Assembly: GCF_040111675.1 (NCBI RefSeq)
Contig: NZ_CP157794.1
Coordinates: forward strand, 4,361,501 to 4,425,500
Length of the DNA: 64,000 bases
Source of the DNA: Salinarimonas sp.
GTDB lineage: Bacteria > Pseudomonadota > Alphaproteobacteria > Rhizobiales > Beijerinckiaceae
Reading direction: 5' to 3'
The position numbers and the translations under genes are program-made. Numbering within the stretch: position 1 is the first letter of the stretch; each line of letters begins with the position of its first letter. Below, one piece after another: positions 9,195 to 20,524 of the stretch. Below the pieces are notes generated by a model, which searched no databases, was not told the origin of the DNA, and saw nothing but the letters and a program-made list of their open reading frames with translations.

Positions 9195-9878
9195 ATGCCG
9201 GCCTCCCTGCACGACGTCCTCGCCGAGATCGCCTTCCCCGCGCCGAGCGCGCCGCGCCTCCCGGCTCCGTCGCCCGAGCCCGTGTCCGAGCCGGAAGACG
9301 CCGCCACCGCCGAGCCGCGGGTCACCCCCGCCTTTGGCCCACGGGCGCCGAAGCCGGAGGAGATCGAGGCGCGCGTCGCCGCGGCTTACGAGCGCGGCCT
9401 GACCGAGGCGCGCGAGGCGACGGAGGCGGCCCTCGCCGCCGCCCTCGAGCAGGCCCGCGCCGAGGCGGCCGCCGCGCGGGAGGAGGCCCTCGCCGCCGCG
9501 CGCGCCGCCTGGGCGGAGGAGACCGCCGACCGGCTCGCCGGCCTTCTCATCGAGGGTCTCGGCGCCGTCGAGGAGCGCCTCTCGGAAGCCGCCGCGCGGG
9601 CGCTCGCGCCGCTGCTCCACGCCGCCGCGCGCGACCGCGCGCTGGAGGGGCTGGCCGCGGCGGTCTCGACCCTGCTGCGCGCCGATCCCGCCCTCGTTCT
9701 CACCCTGCGCGGCCCCGCCGATCTCGGCGAGGCCCTGATCGCCCGGCTCGGCTCCATCGGCGCCGCCCTGCGCTTCACCCCGGCGGACGCGCCGGACCTC
9801 GTCGTCGAGGGCGAGGGAACCCTCATCGAGACCCGCCTCGCCGCCTGGGCCGAGCGGGTCCGCGCCGACGCCGCCTGA
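9195..9878 (+). CDS. FliH-like flagellar export regulator
   Basis: A 227-residue protein with a Pro/Glu/Ala-rich N-terminus (1-60), a long Ala/Glu helix likely to form a coiled coil (about 60-115), and a C-terminal alpha/beta domain ending RLAAWAERVRADAA. That layout is the one seen in FliH/SctL stators, which hold the FliI export ATPase. Sequence similarity is too weak for a firm name. Its position directly after fliF and 12 bases before motB supports a flagellar role. Confidence 0.6.
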   Translation: MPASLHDVLAEIAFPAPSAPRLPAPSPEPVSEPEDAATAEPRVTPAFGPRAPKPEEIEARVAAAYERGLTEAREATEAALAAALEQARAEAAAAREEALAAARAAWAEETADRLAGLLIEGLGAVEERLSEAAARALAPLLHAAARDRALEGLAAAVSTLLRADPALVLTLRGPADLGEALIARLGSIGAALRFTPADAPDLVVEGEGTLIETRLAAWAERVRADAA

Positions 9879-9890
9879 AGGAGCGCGACC

Positions 9891-11441
9891 GTGGACGAAC
9901 AGCATCACGAGCTCGTCATCATCCGCCGCCGCCCCGACCCGGAAGCGGACGAGCCGAAGACCGGCGTGTGGAAGATCGCCTATGCCGACTTCATGACGGC
10001 GATGATGGCGTTCTTCCTGGTCATGTGGCTGATCAACGCCACCGACCAGGAGACCCGCGAGGTCGTCGCCTCCTATTTCAACCCGATCCGCCTCGCCGAG
10101 GCGACGACAGACCGCAAGGGCCTGCGCGATCCCGACCAGTCCTCCGAGGGCGTCGACCTGGAGGAGCGCTCCGACGCGCCCGTCACCGAGGCCGACGAGC
10201 AAATCGTGACGCAGGCGCCGGTCCGGCTCGAGAGCGAGCGGCGCTATTCCGAGACGGCCCTGTTCCAGGACCCCTACGCCGTGCTCTCCGCGCTCGCCGC
10301 GCAGGCGCGCTTCGAGCCGGCGCCGCCGGCGGCGGGGATCGACCTGCGCCCCGGCGAGCGCGGCGATCCCGGCCTCACCGGAGGCGACGCCTATCGCGAC
10401 CCGTTCGACCCGATCTACTGGCAGCTCGCCCCGCAGATCGCGGTGGGCCGCTCCGACGGCGACGGCACCGGCGGGCCGATGGGCACGCCCGACGCGGCCG
10501 CGCCCTTCGGCATGGGCGGCCCCTCGGGAGGCCCCGCCGGGCCGAGCGAGATCGAACTCGCCATCGCCGAGCGGGCGCTCGCCCAGGCGGTGGCCTTCTC
10601 AGCCGAGGGCGCGGTGGCGCTCGACGGCGAGGCGCGCCCGCTCGCCGGCGCCGAGCCGGGCGCGGGCGAAGCGGAGGTCGCCGAGACGGTGGTCTCGCCG
10701 GAGGCCGCGACCGAACTTGCGGAGGCTGCCGAGGCCGTCGCGGACGCGCCGCGGCCGGAGCCCGTCGCGGTCGCCGAGGAGGAAGCAGACGCCCCGCCGC
10801 CCGCGGCCGTGGCGCAGGCCGAGGACGAGCCGGTCTTCGTCGCCGAGGCGCAGAGGCCCGAGCCGGAACCCGCGCCGCAGGCCGCCGCGATCGAGGCGGT
10901 GGACGAGAGCGAAGCGGCCATCGCCGAAGCCGAGCCCGTGGAAGCGCCCGATCCCGCGCTCGCCCGCGCCGCGGCCCTGCGCGCCCGTATCGCCGCCGCC
11001 ATGGCCGAGGCGACCGGCGCGCCGGCGGCGGCGAACGTGCCGGCGATCGAGGTCGCGGCGACGGCGGAGGGCGTGCTCGTCTCCCTCACCGACGACGCGA
11101 ATTTCGGCATGTTCGCCATCGGCTCGGCCGAGCCGCGGCCGGAGCTGGTGCGGGTTCTGGAGGAGATCGCGCCGATCCTCGCCGAGGAGGCGGGCGCCAT
11201 CGTCATTCGCGGCCACACCGACGCACGGCCGTTCCGCTCGGCGGACTACGACAATTGGCGGCTCTCCTCGGCGCGCGCGCACATGGCCTACTACATGCTC
11301 GTGCGCGGCGGCTTCGCCGAGGAGCGCATCCTGCGCGTCGAGGGTCACGCCGACCGGCTCCTCAAGGTCTCGGCCGATCCCTATGCCGCGCAGAACCGGC
11401 GCATCGAGATCCTGCTGAGCCCCGAGGAGGCGCGCACGTGA
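9891..11441 (+). CDS. motB: Flagellar motor stator protein MotB
   Basis: Stator subunit that anchors the proton channel to peptidoglycan. The 516-residue protein starts at GTG. Residues 27-48 are the single transmembrane helix, with the proton-carrying Asp33 in YADFMTAMMAFF. The C-terminal OmpA-like domain has IVIRGHTDARPF and NWRLSSARAHMAYYML. Between them lies an unusually long Ala/Glu/Pro-rich linker of roughly 250 residues, far longer than in enteric MotB but in keeping with rhizobial proteins. Its stop overlaps the motC GTG start. No motA is visible in the window. Confidence 0.93.
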   Translation: MDEQHHELVIIRRRPDPEADEPKTGVWKIAYADFMTAMMAFFLVMWLINATDQETREVVASYFNPIRLAEATTDRKGLRDPDQSSEGVDLEERSDAPVTEADEQIVTQAPVRLESERRYSETALFQDPYAVLSALAAQARFEPAPPAAGIDLRPGERGDPGLTGGDAYRDPFDPIYWQLAPQIAVGRSDGDGTGGPMGTPDAAAPFGMGGPSGGPAGPSEIELAIAERALAQAVAFSAEGAVALDGEARPLAGAEPGAGEAEVAETVVSPEAATELAEAAEAVADAPRPEPVAVAEEEADAPPPAAVAQAEDEPVFVAEAQRPEPEPAPQAAAIEAVDESEAAIAEAEPVEAPDPALARAAALRARIAAAMAEATGAPAAANVPAIEVAATAEGVLVSLTDDANFGMFAIGSAEPRPELVRVLEEIAPILAEEAGAIVIRGHTDARPFRSADYDNWRLSSARAHMAYYMLVRGGFAEERILRVEGHADRLLKVSADPYAAQNRRIEILLSPEEART

Positions 11442-12811
11442 CCCGCGCCGCCCGCCTCCTCGCCAAGCCGCTTCTCCTGGCGACGATCCTGGCCGCCGGG
11501 CTCGCCGGCCCTGGGCCGGCGACGGCCGAGACCGAGCCGCCCTCCGCGCCGCCGCCTCCCGCCGCCGCCGCGGCGCGGCCGGCGCCGCTGTCCCCCTACG
11601 CCCTCCTGCGCACGCTCCAGGCGCTGCAGGAGCGCATCGCGGAGGGCGACCTCGCGGCCCACGAGGCGCAGCGCGGGCTGATCGGCGCCATCACCGGCCG
11701 CTTCGCCGAGGCCGATCCGGCCGTGTGGGCCGACCCGCGCAACGCCCGCGCGGCGATCGCCTTCGTGCTCGCCGGCGGGCCGCCGCAGAGCCTCTCCGCC
11801 ATCCTCGCCGCCACCGCGGGGCGCGCGGACGCCTTCGGGGCGGACCGGACGATGGCCCAGGGCGCCCTCGCCTTCCTGCAGGGCCGGGAGGACGAGGCGC
11901 AGGCGGCGCTCTCGCCGATCGACGCGATGCGCGTCGGCGGGCCGCTCGGCGCCCAGCTCGCCATGGCGCAATCCGCGCTCGCCGTGCGCGAGAGCGCGGC
12001 GGAGGCGATGCGGCTTCTCGCGGTGGCGCGCCTGCTCGCGCCGGGTACGCTCATCGAGGAGGCGGCCTTGCGCCGCGAGATCTTTGTCGCCGGCCAGAGC
12101 GGGGACGTCGAGCGGCTCGAGTTCCTGGCGACGCAGTACATGCGCCGCTTCCGCCACTCGATCTACGCCGGCAATTTCCGCCAGCGCTTCGCCGTGCTGC
12201 TCACCGCGCTCGATTTCGACGGCGACCTCGACCGCTTCGCCCGGCTCGAGACCCTGCTCGAGCGCTTCGACGCGGAGAGCCGGCGGGACATCTACCTGTT
12301 CTTCGCCCGCCATTCGCTGATCCACGGCCGCACGACGGTGGCGCGGCGCGCCGCGACGCTCGCCTACGACCTCTCCGCCGGCGGGTCCGACGAGGAGGAG
12401 CGCGCGGCCTTCTACGCCGCCGCCTCCCAGGTCGCGACGGAGCGCTACGCGCTCGCCGCCGACGCGCTCGCCGATCTCGACCCCGCGCGCCTGTCGCCGC
12501 CGGACGTGCTCCTGCTCGAGGCCGTGCTCGACCTCGCGATCCGGATCGGCGCGCCGCTGCCGCTCGCCACGCCGGATGAGGCCGTGGCGGAGGCGGTCGT
12601 CGCCGAGGAGGAGGTGGTCGCCGAGGAGGCCGCGGCGGAGGAAGAGGCCGATCCGCAGGCCGAGATCGCCGCCGACGTCGCGCCGGACGAGGCCGCACCC
12701 GCCCCGGACACGCCCCTCGCCTTCGAGCCGCCCGCCCCCACCCCCGTGATGCGCCGCGCCGAGGCGGCGCTCGCCTCGATCGACCTTCTCCTGACGGAGC
12801 ACGCCCGATGA
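11438..12811 (+). CDS. motC: Periplasmic motility protein MotC
   Basis: In Sinorhizobium MotC is a periplasmic chaperone that supports MotB and stator function. This 457-residue product starts at a GTG that overlaps the motB stop (GTGA). It has a clear signal peptide (LLAKPLLLATILAAGLA) and then an alpha-helical, TPR-like body (about 50-360) that includes YALLRTLQALQERI and RFRHSIYAGNFRQRF. The C-terminal 90 residues form an acidic Ala/Glu/Pro tail. The motB-motC-fliK order is diagnostic of Hyphomicrobiales. Confidence 0.85.
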   Translation: MTRAARLLAKPLLLATILAAGLAGPGPATAETEPPSAPPPPAAAAARPAPLSPYALLRTLQALQERIAEGDLAAHEAQRGLIGAITGRFAEADPAVWADPRNARAAIAFVLAGGPPQSLSAILAATAGRADAFGADRTMAQGALAFLQGREDEAQAALSPIDAMRVGGPLGAQLAMAQSALAVRESAAEAMRLLAVARLLAPGTLIEEAALRREIFVAGQSGDVERLEFLATQYMRRFRHSIYAGNFRQRFAVLLTALDFDGDLDRFARLETLLERFDAESRRDIYLFFARHSLIHGRTTVARRAATLAYDLSAGGSDEEERAAFYAAASQVATERYALAADALADLDPARLSPPDVLLLEAVLDLAIRIGAPLPLATPDEAVAEAVVAEEEVVAEEAAAEEEADPQAEIAADVAPDEAAPAPDTPLAFEPPAPTPVMRRAEAALASIDLLLTEHAR

Positions 12812-14082
12812 TCCCCGCCGACCTCACGGCCCTGGTCCAGTCCCGCGGCGGCGAGCGCGCGTCCGCGAAGGGCGGCGACGGCGCGGCGCAGGGCGGGCTC
12901 GGCGCCTTGTTCGACGCCGCGCTCGACGGCCTCGCCGGCCGCGCCGACGCGCAGGCGCGCCGCGGCGGCGGACGTGCCGCAAGCGAGACGCCCGCCGCCG
13001 AGGGCGAAGCGCCGCAAGCGAAGGCGCCGTCCCGCGGCTCATCGGACCTGCGCTCCCTCGCCGCCGCCTTCGAGCGCTCGCTGCCGATCCGCCCCGGCGC
13101 GCTCGCTCTCCAGGGCCGGGCCGAGCCGGCGCAGGCGGACGGCGCGCCGCTCGATGGCCCGGAGACGGCCGACGCTGCGGAGGCGAACGAGGCGACGCCG
13201 ACGGAAGGCGCCGAGAGCCTCCTCGCCGCGCTCGCCGGAGGCGAGGGGCGCAAGGCGACGAACGATGCGGCGAAGGCGCCCCGAACCGCCGCCGCGCCGC
13301 AGCCCGTCCGCGCCGCCGCGCCGCTCGCCGGCGAGATCGGCGACGTCGCCGCGCATGCCGATCCGGACGCCGACGCGCCGGACGCCCCCGCCCCGCGCGG
13401 GCGCGCCGACGCCTTCCTGCAGAGCCGCGCCGATCTGGCGCTGGCGACCAAGCCGGAGCCGAGCGTCGGCATGGCGCTGAAGGCGACCGTCGTCTCGCAG
13501 GCGACACACCTGCCGCCGGCGCTCGGCGCGGCGAACCTCGCGGCCGTGGTCGACGCCGCGACGTCGCTCCTCGCCGAGGGCGAGCCGGCCTCGCGCGCGA
13601 GCCTCGCCTTCTCGCCCGATCTCGCCGGGACCGGCGCCGCCGCCAAGGCCCAGCCCGTGAAGGTGCTCACCGTCCAGCTCCAGCCGGTCTCGCTCGGCAC
13701 GGTGACGATCGCGCTGCGCATGACCGCCGACGGCGTCGCCATGGAGATCACCGCCGCCGACGCCAAGGCCGCCGCCATGCTGCGCCAGGACGAGAAGCTC
13801 ATCGTCGACGCGGTGCGCCGCTCCGGCCTCGCCGGCGAGGTGGTGGCGATCCACACCGCCGACGCGCCGCGCGCCTCCGCGCAGGCGCAGGCCGGCGGCG
13901 ACGGGGCGCAAGCGCAGGGGCAAGCCGCGTCCGACGGCCAGCCGCGGCCCGGCGGCGAGAACGGCCGCGGGCGCGGTCCGCAGCCCGAGTTCAGCCTGGA
14001 GAGGAGGTCCGACGATGATCCGCAGAGCGCTCACGGCTCTCGGCGCGGCGCTGGCGCTGCTGACGGCGGCGTCTATCTCTGA
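12808..14082 (+). CDS. fliK: Flagellar hook-length control protein FliK (rhizobial MotD type)
   Basis: Molecular ruler that fixes hook length and switches export specificity; in rhizobia the same locus was first called motD. The 424-residue protein is low-complexity (Ala, Gly, Glu, Pro) over residues 1-280. It then has a compact Flg_hook domain (about 285-350) with VKVLTVQLQPVSLGTVTIAL and the matching helix DEKLIVDAVRRSGL. It starts inside the motC stop (ATGA) and overlaps the transglycosylase start by 68 bases. Confidence 0.82.
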   Translation: MIPADLTALVQSRGGERASAKGGDGAAQGGLGALFDAALDGLAGRADAQARRGGGRAASETPAAEGEAPQAKAPSRGSSDLRSLAAAFERSLPIRPGALALQGRAEPAQADGAPLDGPETADAAEANEATPTEGAESLLAALAGGEGRKATNDAAKAPRTAAAPQPVRAAAPLAGEIGDVAAHADPDADAPDAPAPRGRADAFLQSRADLALATKPEPSVGMALKATVVSQATHLPPALGAANLAAVVDAATSLLAEGEPASRASLAFSPDLAGTGAAAKAQPVKVLTVQLQPVSLGTVTIALRMTADGVAMEITAADAKAAAMLRQDEKLIVDAVRRSGLAGEVVAIHTADAPRASAQAQAGGDGAQAQGQAASDGQPRPGGENGRGRGPQPEFSLERRSDDDPQSAHGSRRGAGAADGGVYL

Positions 14083-14599
14083 CGCGTCCCGCGCCCCCGC
14101 CTTCGCGGAGGAGAACATCTGCGAGGCGGAGATGATTCGCGCCGCCGCGACGCACGACGTGCCGCTCGCCGTCCTGTTCGCGGTGGGCCTCACCGAGACC
14201 GGCCGGCGCGGCAACCTCCACCCCTACGCCCTGAACATCGCCGGGCGCTCCTATTTCGGGGAGAGCCGGGCCGACGCGCTCGCGACGTTCGAGGCCGAGC
14301 GGGCGCGCGGCGTCAAGCTGATCGACGTCGGCTGCATGCAGATCAACCATTATTGGCACGGCGAGCAGTTCTCGTCCGTCGCCGAGATGTTCGACCCGGT
14401 GAAGAACGTCGAGTACGCCGCGCTCTTCCTCAAGCGCCTGCGGGCGCGCCACGGCAACTGGACGCTCGCGGTGGCGCGCTACCACGCCGGACCCCGCAAC
14501 ACGCCGGCGCAGAAGCGCTACGTCTGCGCGGTGATCCGGCACATGGTGTCCTCCGGCATGGGCGCCTGGACGCCCAACGCCCGCGCCTTCTGCGGCTGA
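14015..14599 (+). CDS. Lytic transglycosylase, SLT domain, motility-associated
   Basis: A 194-residue exported muramidase-like enzyme: signal peptide (1-31), then an SLT fold. The catalytic Glu lies in AVGLTETGRRG, followed by the GCMQINHYWHG substrate-groove motif and ARYHAGP, which corresponds to the family's AYNAG motif. Because it sits at the end of the fliF-fliK run and overlaps fliK out of frame, it probably opens peptidoglycan for flagellum assembly, like the rhizobial enzymes downstream of motD. The signal-peptide ATG at 14015 is the only sensible start. Confidence 0.85.
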   Translation: MIRRALTALGAALALLTAASISDASRAPAFAEENICEAEMIRAAATHDVPLAVLFAVGLTETGRRGNLHPYALNIAGRSYFGESRADALATFEAERARGVKLIDVGCMQINHYWHGEQFSSVAEMFDPVKNVEYAALFLKRLRARHGNWTLAVARYHAGPRNTPAQKRYVCAVIRHMVSSGMGAWTPNARAFCG

Positions 14600-14611
14600 G
14601 ACCGAGCCCGC

Positions 14612-15745
14612 TCAGTAGGTGTCGCGCGCGCCGCCGTGGAAGCGCTCGTAGGAGATCTGGAACAGGCCCGGATCGAGGCGCGCATGGCGCTCGAGGCCCG
14701 ACAGGCTCACCCGCGTCTCGAAGCCCTGCGCGTCGACGATGCGCCATTCCTTCAGCCGCTCCAGCCGCGAGTCGAAGGTGAGGCGGATGTCGGAGGCCCC
14801 GGCGAAGGTCGAGCGGTCGCGCAGGACCACGTCGACCTCGTCGCCCGCGCGCTCGACGCCGATCACCTGCACGTCCTGGCCGAGCCGGATGCGGTCGCCG
14901 AGCAGGAACTTCAGCGGCGTCTGCGAGATCGGGTACATGTCCTGCGTGCCGAGCCGCCGGTCGCGCACCACGACGGAGCGGCCGTCGGCGATCACGTCGA
15001 TCGTCGCGGGGGCGTCGTACTGGAAGCGCAGCCTGCCCGGTCGGTCGACGTAGAGCATGCCGGAGAAGCTGCGGCCGTCGCTGCCGACCTGGCTGAAGCG
15101 GCCGGTGAGCGCGTCGATTCCGTTGAAATAGGCGTTCGCCGCCGCGACGACCTCGGCGTCGGTGGCCGGCGCCGCGGCGGCGACCACGATCGGCTCGGGC
15201 GCGGGGGCCGGCGCGGCCGCCGCTGCGGGGGCCGGAGCCGCCGCCGCCTCGGCCTCGGGGGTCGCGACGGGCGCGGCCGACGCGGTGACGACGGGCGCGG
15301 GCGCAGGAGCCGCGGCGATCGCCTCGGGCGCGGGCGCATCGGAGACCGTGGGCGCGACGGGCGTCGCCGCGGCGACGCGCACGAGATCCGCCGGCGGGCG
15401 TGGCGGCAGCGGCGCGTCGGCGAGGCTCTGCAGCGGAACCGGAGCCGAAACCGCGGCCTGCGGCGCGACCGCCTGCGGCACGATGCTCAGCGGCGCGTCG
15501 CCGAGGGAGGCCTGCGGCGCGACCGCGGCGGGTGCGGCGCTGGCGACGGTCGCCGGGCGCGGGGGCGGCAGCACGGCGACGGGAACGGTCGGGCCGATCT
15601 CGGCCGGAGGCAGCGCGACCGGCTGCGGCTGCGGCGCGGGGTCCCGTCGCCAGAAGAAGGCGTTCGCCTCGCCCGCGAGCGGCAGGATCATCGCGCCGGC
15701 GAGGAACGTCGCGGCGAGGCGGGTGCGAGGGCGTATACGCGTCAT
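14612..15745 (-). CDS. lolA: LolA-like outer-membrane lipoprotein carrier protein
   Basis: Periplasmic chaperone that ferries lipoproteins to the outer membrane. I use the ATG at 15745 (377 residues), which has a GGGAGA site 6 bases upstream and directly precedes a signal peptide (TFLAGAMILPLAGEANA); a start further upstream adds an implausible extension. Residues 35-205 are almost entirely Ala/Pro/Val low complexity. The LolA fold occupies about 210-375 (ALTGRFSQVGSDGRSFSGML, RPGRLRFQYDAP). A canonical LolA is about 200 residues, so the linker nearly doubles it. It lies downstream of ftsK on the same strand. Confidence 0.85.
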   Translation of the reverse strand: MTRIRPRTRLAATFLAGAMILPLAGEANAFFWRRDPAPQPQPVALPPAEIGPTVPVAVLPPPRPATVASAAPAAVAPQASLGDAPLSIVPQAVAPQAAVSAPVPLQSLADAPLPPRPPADLVRVAAATPVAPTVSDAPAPEAIAAAPAPAPVVTASAAPVATPEAEAAAAPAPAAAAAPAPAPEPIVVAAAAPATDAEVVAAANAYFNGIDALTGRFSQVGSDGRSFSGMLYVDRPGRLRFQYDAPATIDVIADGRSVVVRDRRLGTQDMYPISQTPLKFLLGDRIRLGQDVQVIGVERAGDEVDVVLRDRSTFAGASDIRLTFDSRLERLKEWRIVDAQGFETRVSLSGLERHARLDPGLFQISYERFHGGARDTY

Positions 15746-15860
15746 GTCGATCTCTCCCGAGCCCGCCGTGCCCCGCGCGTGGGAGCCTGCCGAGCCATCG
15801 TCTCGCGCCCCCATAGAGGCCGGCTGTGGCGAAACGGGGGCTCGGCGGCCCGGTTCCCCG

Positions 15861-18662
<2,802 letters not shown>

Positions 18663-18711
18663 GATCCGGTCGATGCGTGATGGGCGACGGCCGGAGGGTA
18701 GGCGGGGCGAG

Positions 18712-18726
18712 TTAAGGGGCGCTTAA
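18712..18726 (-). promoter_or_regulatory. CtrA box upstream of ftsK
   Basis: TTAAGGGGCGCTTAA is an exact TTAA-N7-TTAA full site for the cell-cycle response regulator CtrA, and the outer bases give TTAACC on one side. It lies 50 bases before the ftsK ATG and overlaps the stop codon of the GNAT gene. CtrA controls many division genes in alphaproteobacteria; regulation of this ftsK is inferred from position only. Confidence 0.5.
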
Positions 18727-19323
18727 CCAAGCCGGTCGTGTCTGCGGCGTCCACGTCCCCATCCACCCCGCCAGATCCCCCATCCGCTCGGCCACCAGCG
18801 TCAGCGGCGTCGGCGGGTCGAGGTCGAGGACGCCCTCGATCTCGTCGTCGACGAAGCGCAGCGCGACGCCCAGGCGGCGGGCCAGGGCGTGCATGGCGAC
18901 GTTGTGGGCGAGGCAGCGGACGTGGACGCGCGAAACGCCGCGATTGCGGGCGCAGACGAGGGCGCGGGCGAAGAGGCGGGCGCCGACGCCGCGCTGGCGC
19001 AGGGAGCGCTCGACGCTGAAGGCGGCCTCGGCCTCGCGCCGGCCGGGCTCGAGCCGCAGCTCGGCGAGGCCGATCACCCGCGCGTCGGACAGCGAGCCCT
19101 GCACCGCGCCGATCAGCACGTGCCGGCCGAGCAGAAGCGCGCGGGGCGCGAACGCCTCTGCGACGTGCCGGTCGATGGCCGCGTCGCCGATCGTTCCGGA
19201 GAACCTGAGCCGGCGCTGCTCGGGCTCGAGGCGAAGCAGGTGATCGCGGCAGGCGCGGGCGTCGAGCGGCCCGAGCCGGCGCAAGGCGATCGGGGGAAGC
19301 GATTCGGGGCTTTCGGGAGGCAT
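18712..19323 (-). CDS. GNAT-family N-acetyltransferase
   Basis: A 203-residue acyl-CoA-dependent acetyltransferase. The central region shows an AcCoA-binding signature in RSLRQRGVGARLFARAL (an R/Q-x-x-G-x-G/A-like loop), then HNVAMHALARRLGV, which is the usual helix 4. The start at 19323 is set by a GGAG site 7 bases upstream; an upstream ATG at 19437 adds low-complexity residues. The substrate is unknown. The gene is divergent from the MarR regulator, 220 bases away, and could be its target. Its stop codon lies inside the CtrA box of ftsK. Confidence 0.8.
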   Translation of the reverse strand: MPPESPESLPPIALRRLGPLDARACRDHLLRLEPEQRRLRFSGTIGDAAIDRHVAEAFAPRALLLGRHVLIGAVQGSLSDARVIGLAELRLEPGRREAEAAFSVERSLRQRGVGARLFARALVCARNRGVSRVHVRCLAHNVAMHALARRLGVALRFVDDEIEGVLDLDPPTPLTLVAERMGDLAGWMGTWTPQTRPAWLSAP

Positions 19324-19543
19324 CGAGGGGCTCCGGCGGCGTTCGGGGGCGCGAGCCCGGCCCGAGAGCGTCTCCTGCGCGGCGCGCCCGTGTCTGCCGA
19401 CGGGTTCCGACGCTGCGCCGCGACAACGATACGGCATCCGCCGCGTTCCGGATCGGCGGCGCGACGCCGCGGGGGCGCTGGAAAGCCGGCGCGGCAGCGG
19501 CTAGGAGGAACGGGGCCGTTACGAGCCGCCGAAGAGTGACGCC

Positions 19544-20029
19544 GTGCCAGACCGCGATCCCCCCGAGCATTCCCCCCTGACGCGCCGCGTGACCGAGCTC
19601 GTCCTCGCCGTCTTCCGCGCCAACGGCGCCTTCCTCGCGGCGGGGGACGCGCTCGTGGCCGATCTCGGGCTCACCAGCGCGCGTTGGCAGGTGCTCGGCG
19701 CGGTGAGCCTCGCCGGCCGTCCCCTCACGGTGGCGCAGGCCGCGCGGCGCATGGGCCTCACCCGCCAAGCGGTGCAGCGGGTCGCCAACGACCTCGCCGC
19801 GATCGGGCTCGTCGCCTACGAGGACAATCCCGACCACAAGCGCGCCAAGCTGATCCGCCTCACCGATCGCGGCGAGGCGGTCTACGCCGAGGCCGACCGC
19901 CGCCAGATCGCCTGGGCGCGCGGCCTCGCCGAGGGGCTCTCCGACGCCGAGGTCGAGCGGGCGCTCGCATTGGTGCGCCGGCTCGAGGGCCGCGCCGAGC
20001 CCGAGGCGGGCGACGACCCGGAGACCTGA
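19544..20029 (+). CDS. MarR-family transcriptional regulator
   Basis: A 161-residue winged-helix regulator that starts at GTG. The MarR core is clear: LTSARWQVLGAV, the recognition helix MGLTRQAVQRVANDL and the wing with the conserved DHKRAKLIRLTDRG (the Asp-x-Arg-like motif). Dimerising helices lie at both ends. MarR proteins usually repress a neighbouring gene and release DNA on binding phenolic or other small ligands. Here the divergent GNAT gene and the convergent membrane protein are the obvious candidates. Confidence 0.87.
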   Translation: MPDRDPPEHSPLTRRVTELVLAVFRANGAFLAAGDALVADLGLTSARWQVLGAVSLAGRPLTVAQAARRMGLTRQAVQRVANDLAAIGLVAYEDNPDHKRAKLIRLTDRGEAVYAEADRRQIAWARGLAEGLSDAEVERALALVRRLEGRAEPEAGDDPET

Positions 20030-20035
20030 GCGGCC

Positions 20036-20524
20036 TCAGCCGCGCTGGGCCGCGGTCCCGCCCGGCTCGCGCGCCGGACGGCGGATACGGCCGGTCATGC
20101 GCAGGCCGTCGCGCATGTTGAGGCCGAGCAGCGTGAGGTTCACGGCGCCCCCGGCGAGCTCGAGCGCCTGCAGGCCGACGAACAGCGCGCCGAAATCGCC
20201 CGCGCTCGCGAGCCGATCGAGGATCACGGCGCAGGGAACGAGGATCAGCAGGCCGTTCGCGGCGATGAACGGCATGCGCCGCTTCTTGGCGCGCGCCAGC
20301 CCGCCCGTCGCCTTGCCGCCGAGGCGCATGCCCGTGGCGCCCGCGAGCGCCAGCGCCGGGACGAGGATCGCGAGGCCGGCGAGAATCGCGCGCTTGACCG
20401 CGGCGATCTGCGCCGGCCCGCCGAGGAGCTCGACGGCGACGGTGCTGGTCCAGAAGGCGAGGATCGTCAGGAAGGCGAGGCTCGCCGCGAATGCGTGGAT
20501 GCGGGTGATGACGGGACGGGACAT
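20036..20524 (-). CDS. Four-helix inner-membrane protein of unknown function
   Basis: I do not recognise a named family. The 162-residue product has four hydrophobic segments (about 8-32, 42-64, 85-103, 110-135) with a basic loop (AKKRR) between the second and third and an Arg-rich C-terminus. The start at 20524 has a GGAG 7 bases upstream. It converges on the MarR gene with a 6-base gap, so the two could affect each other's transcript ends. Confidence 0.7.
   Translation of the reverse strand: MSRPVITRIHAFAASLAFLTILAFWTSTVAVELLGGPAQIAAVKRAILAGLAILVPALALAGATGMRLGGKATGGLARAKKRRMPFIAANGLLILVPCAVILDRLASAGDFGALFVGLQALELAGGAVNLTLLGLNMRDGLRMTGRIRRPAREPGGTAAQRG

Noticed and set aside
6238..9402. Open frame of 1,054 codons across the methyltransferase and fliF
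   Set aside because: Out of frame with both recognised proteins; Arg-rich shadow.
18712..19437. Longer GNAT protein starting at 19437
   Set aside because: The extra 38 residues are Arg/Ser/Pro-rich and lack a ribosome site; the ATG at 19323 has GGAG at good spacing.
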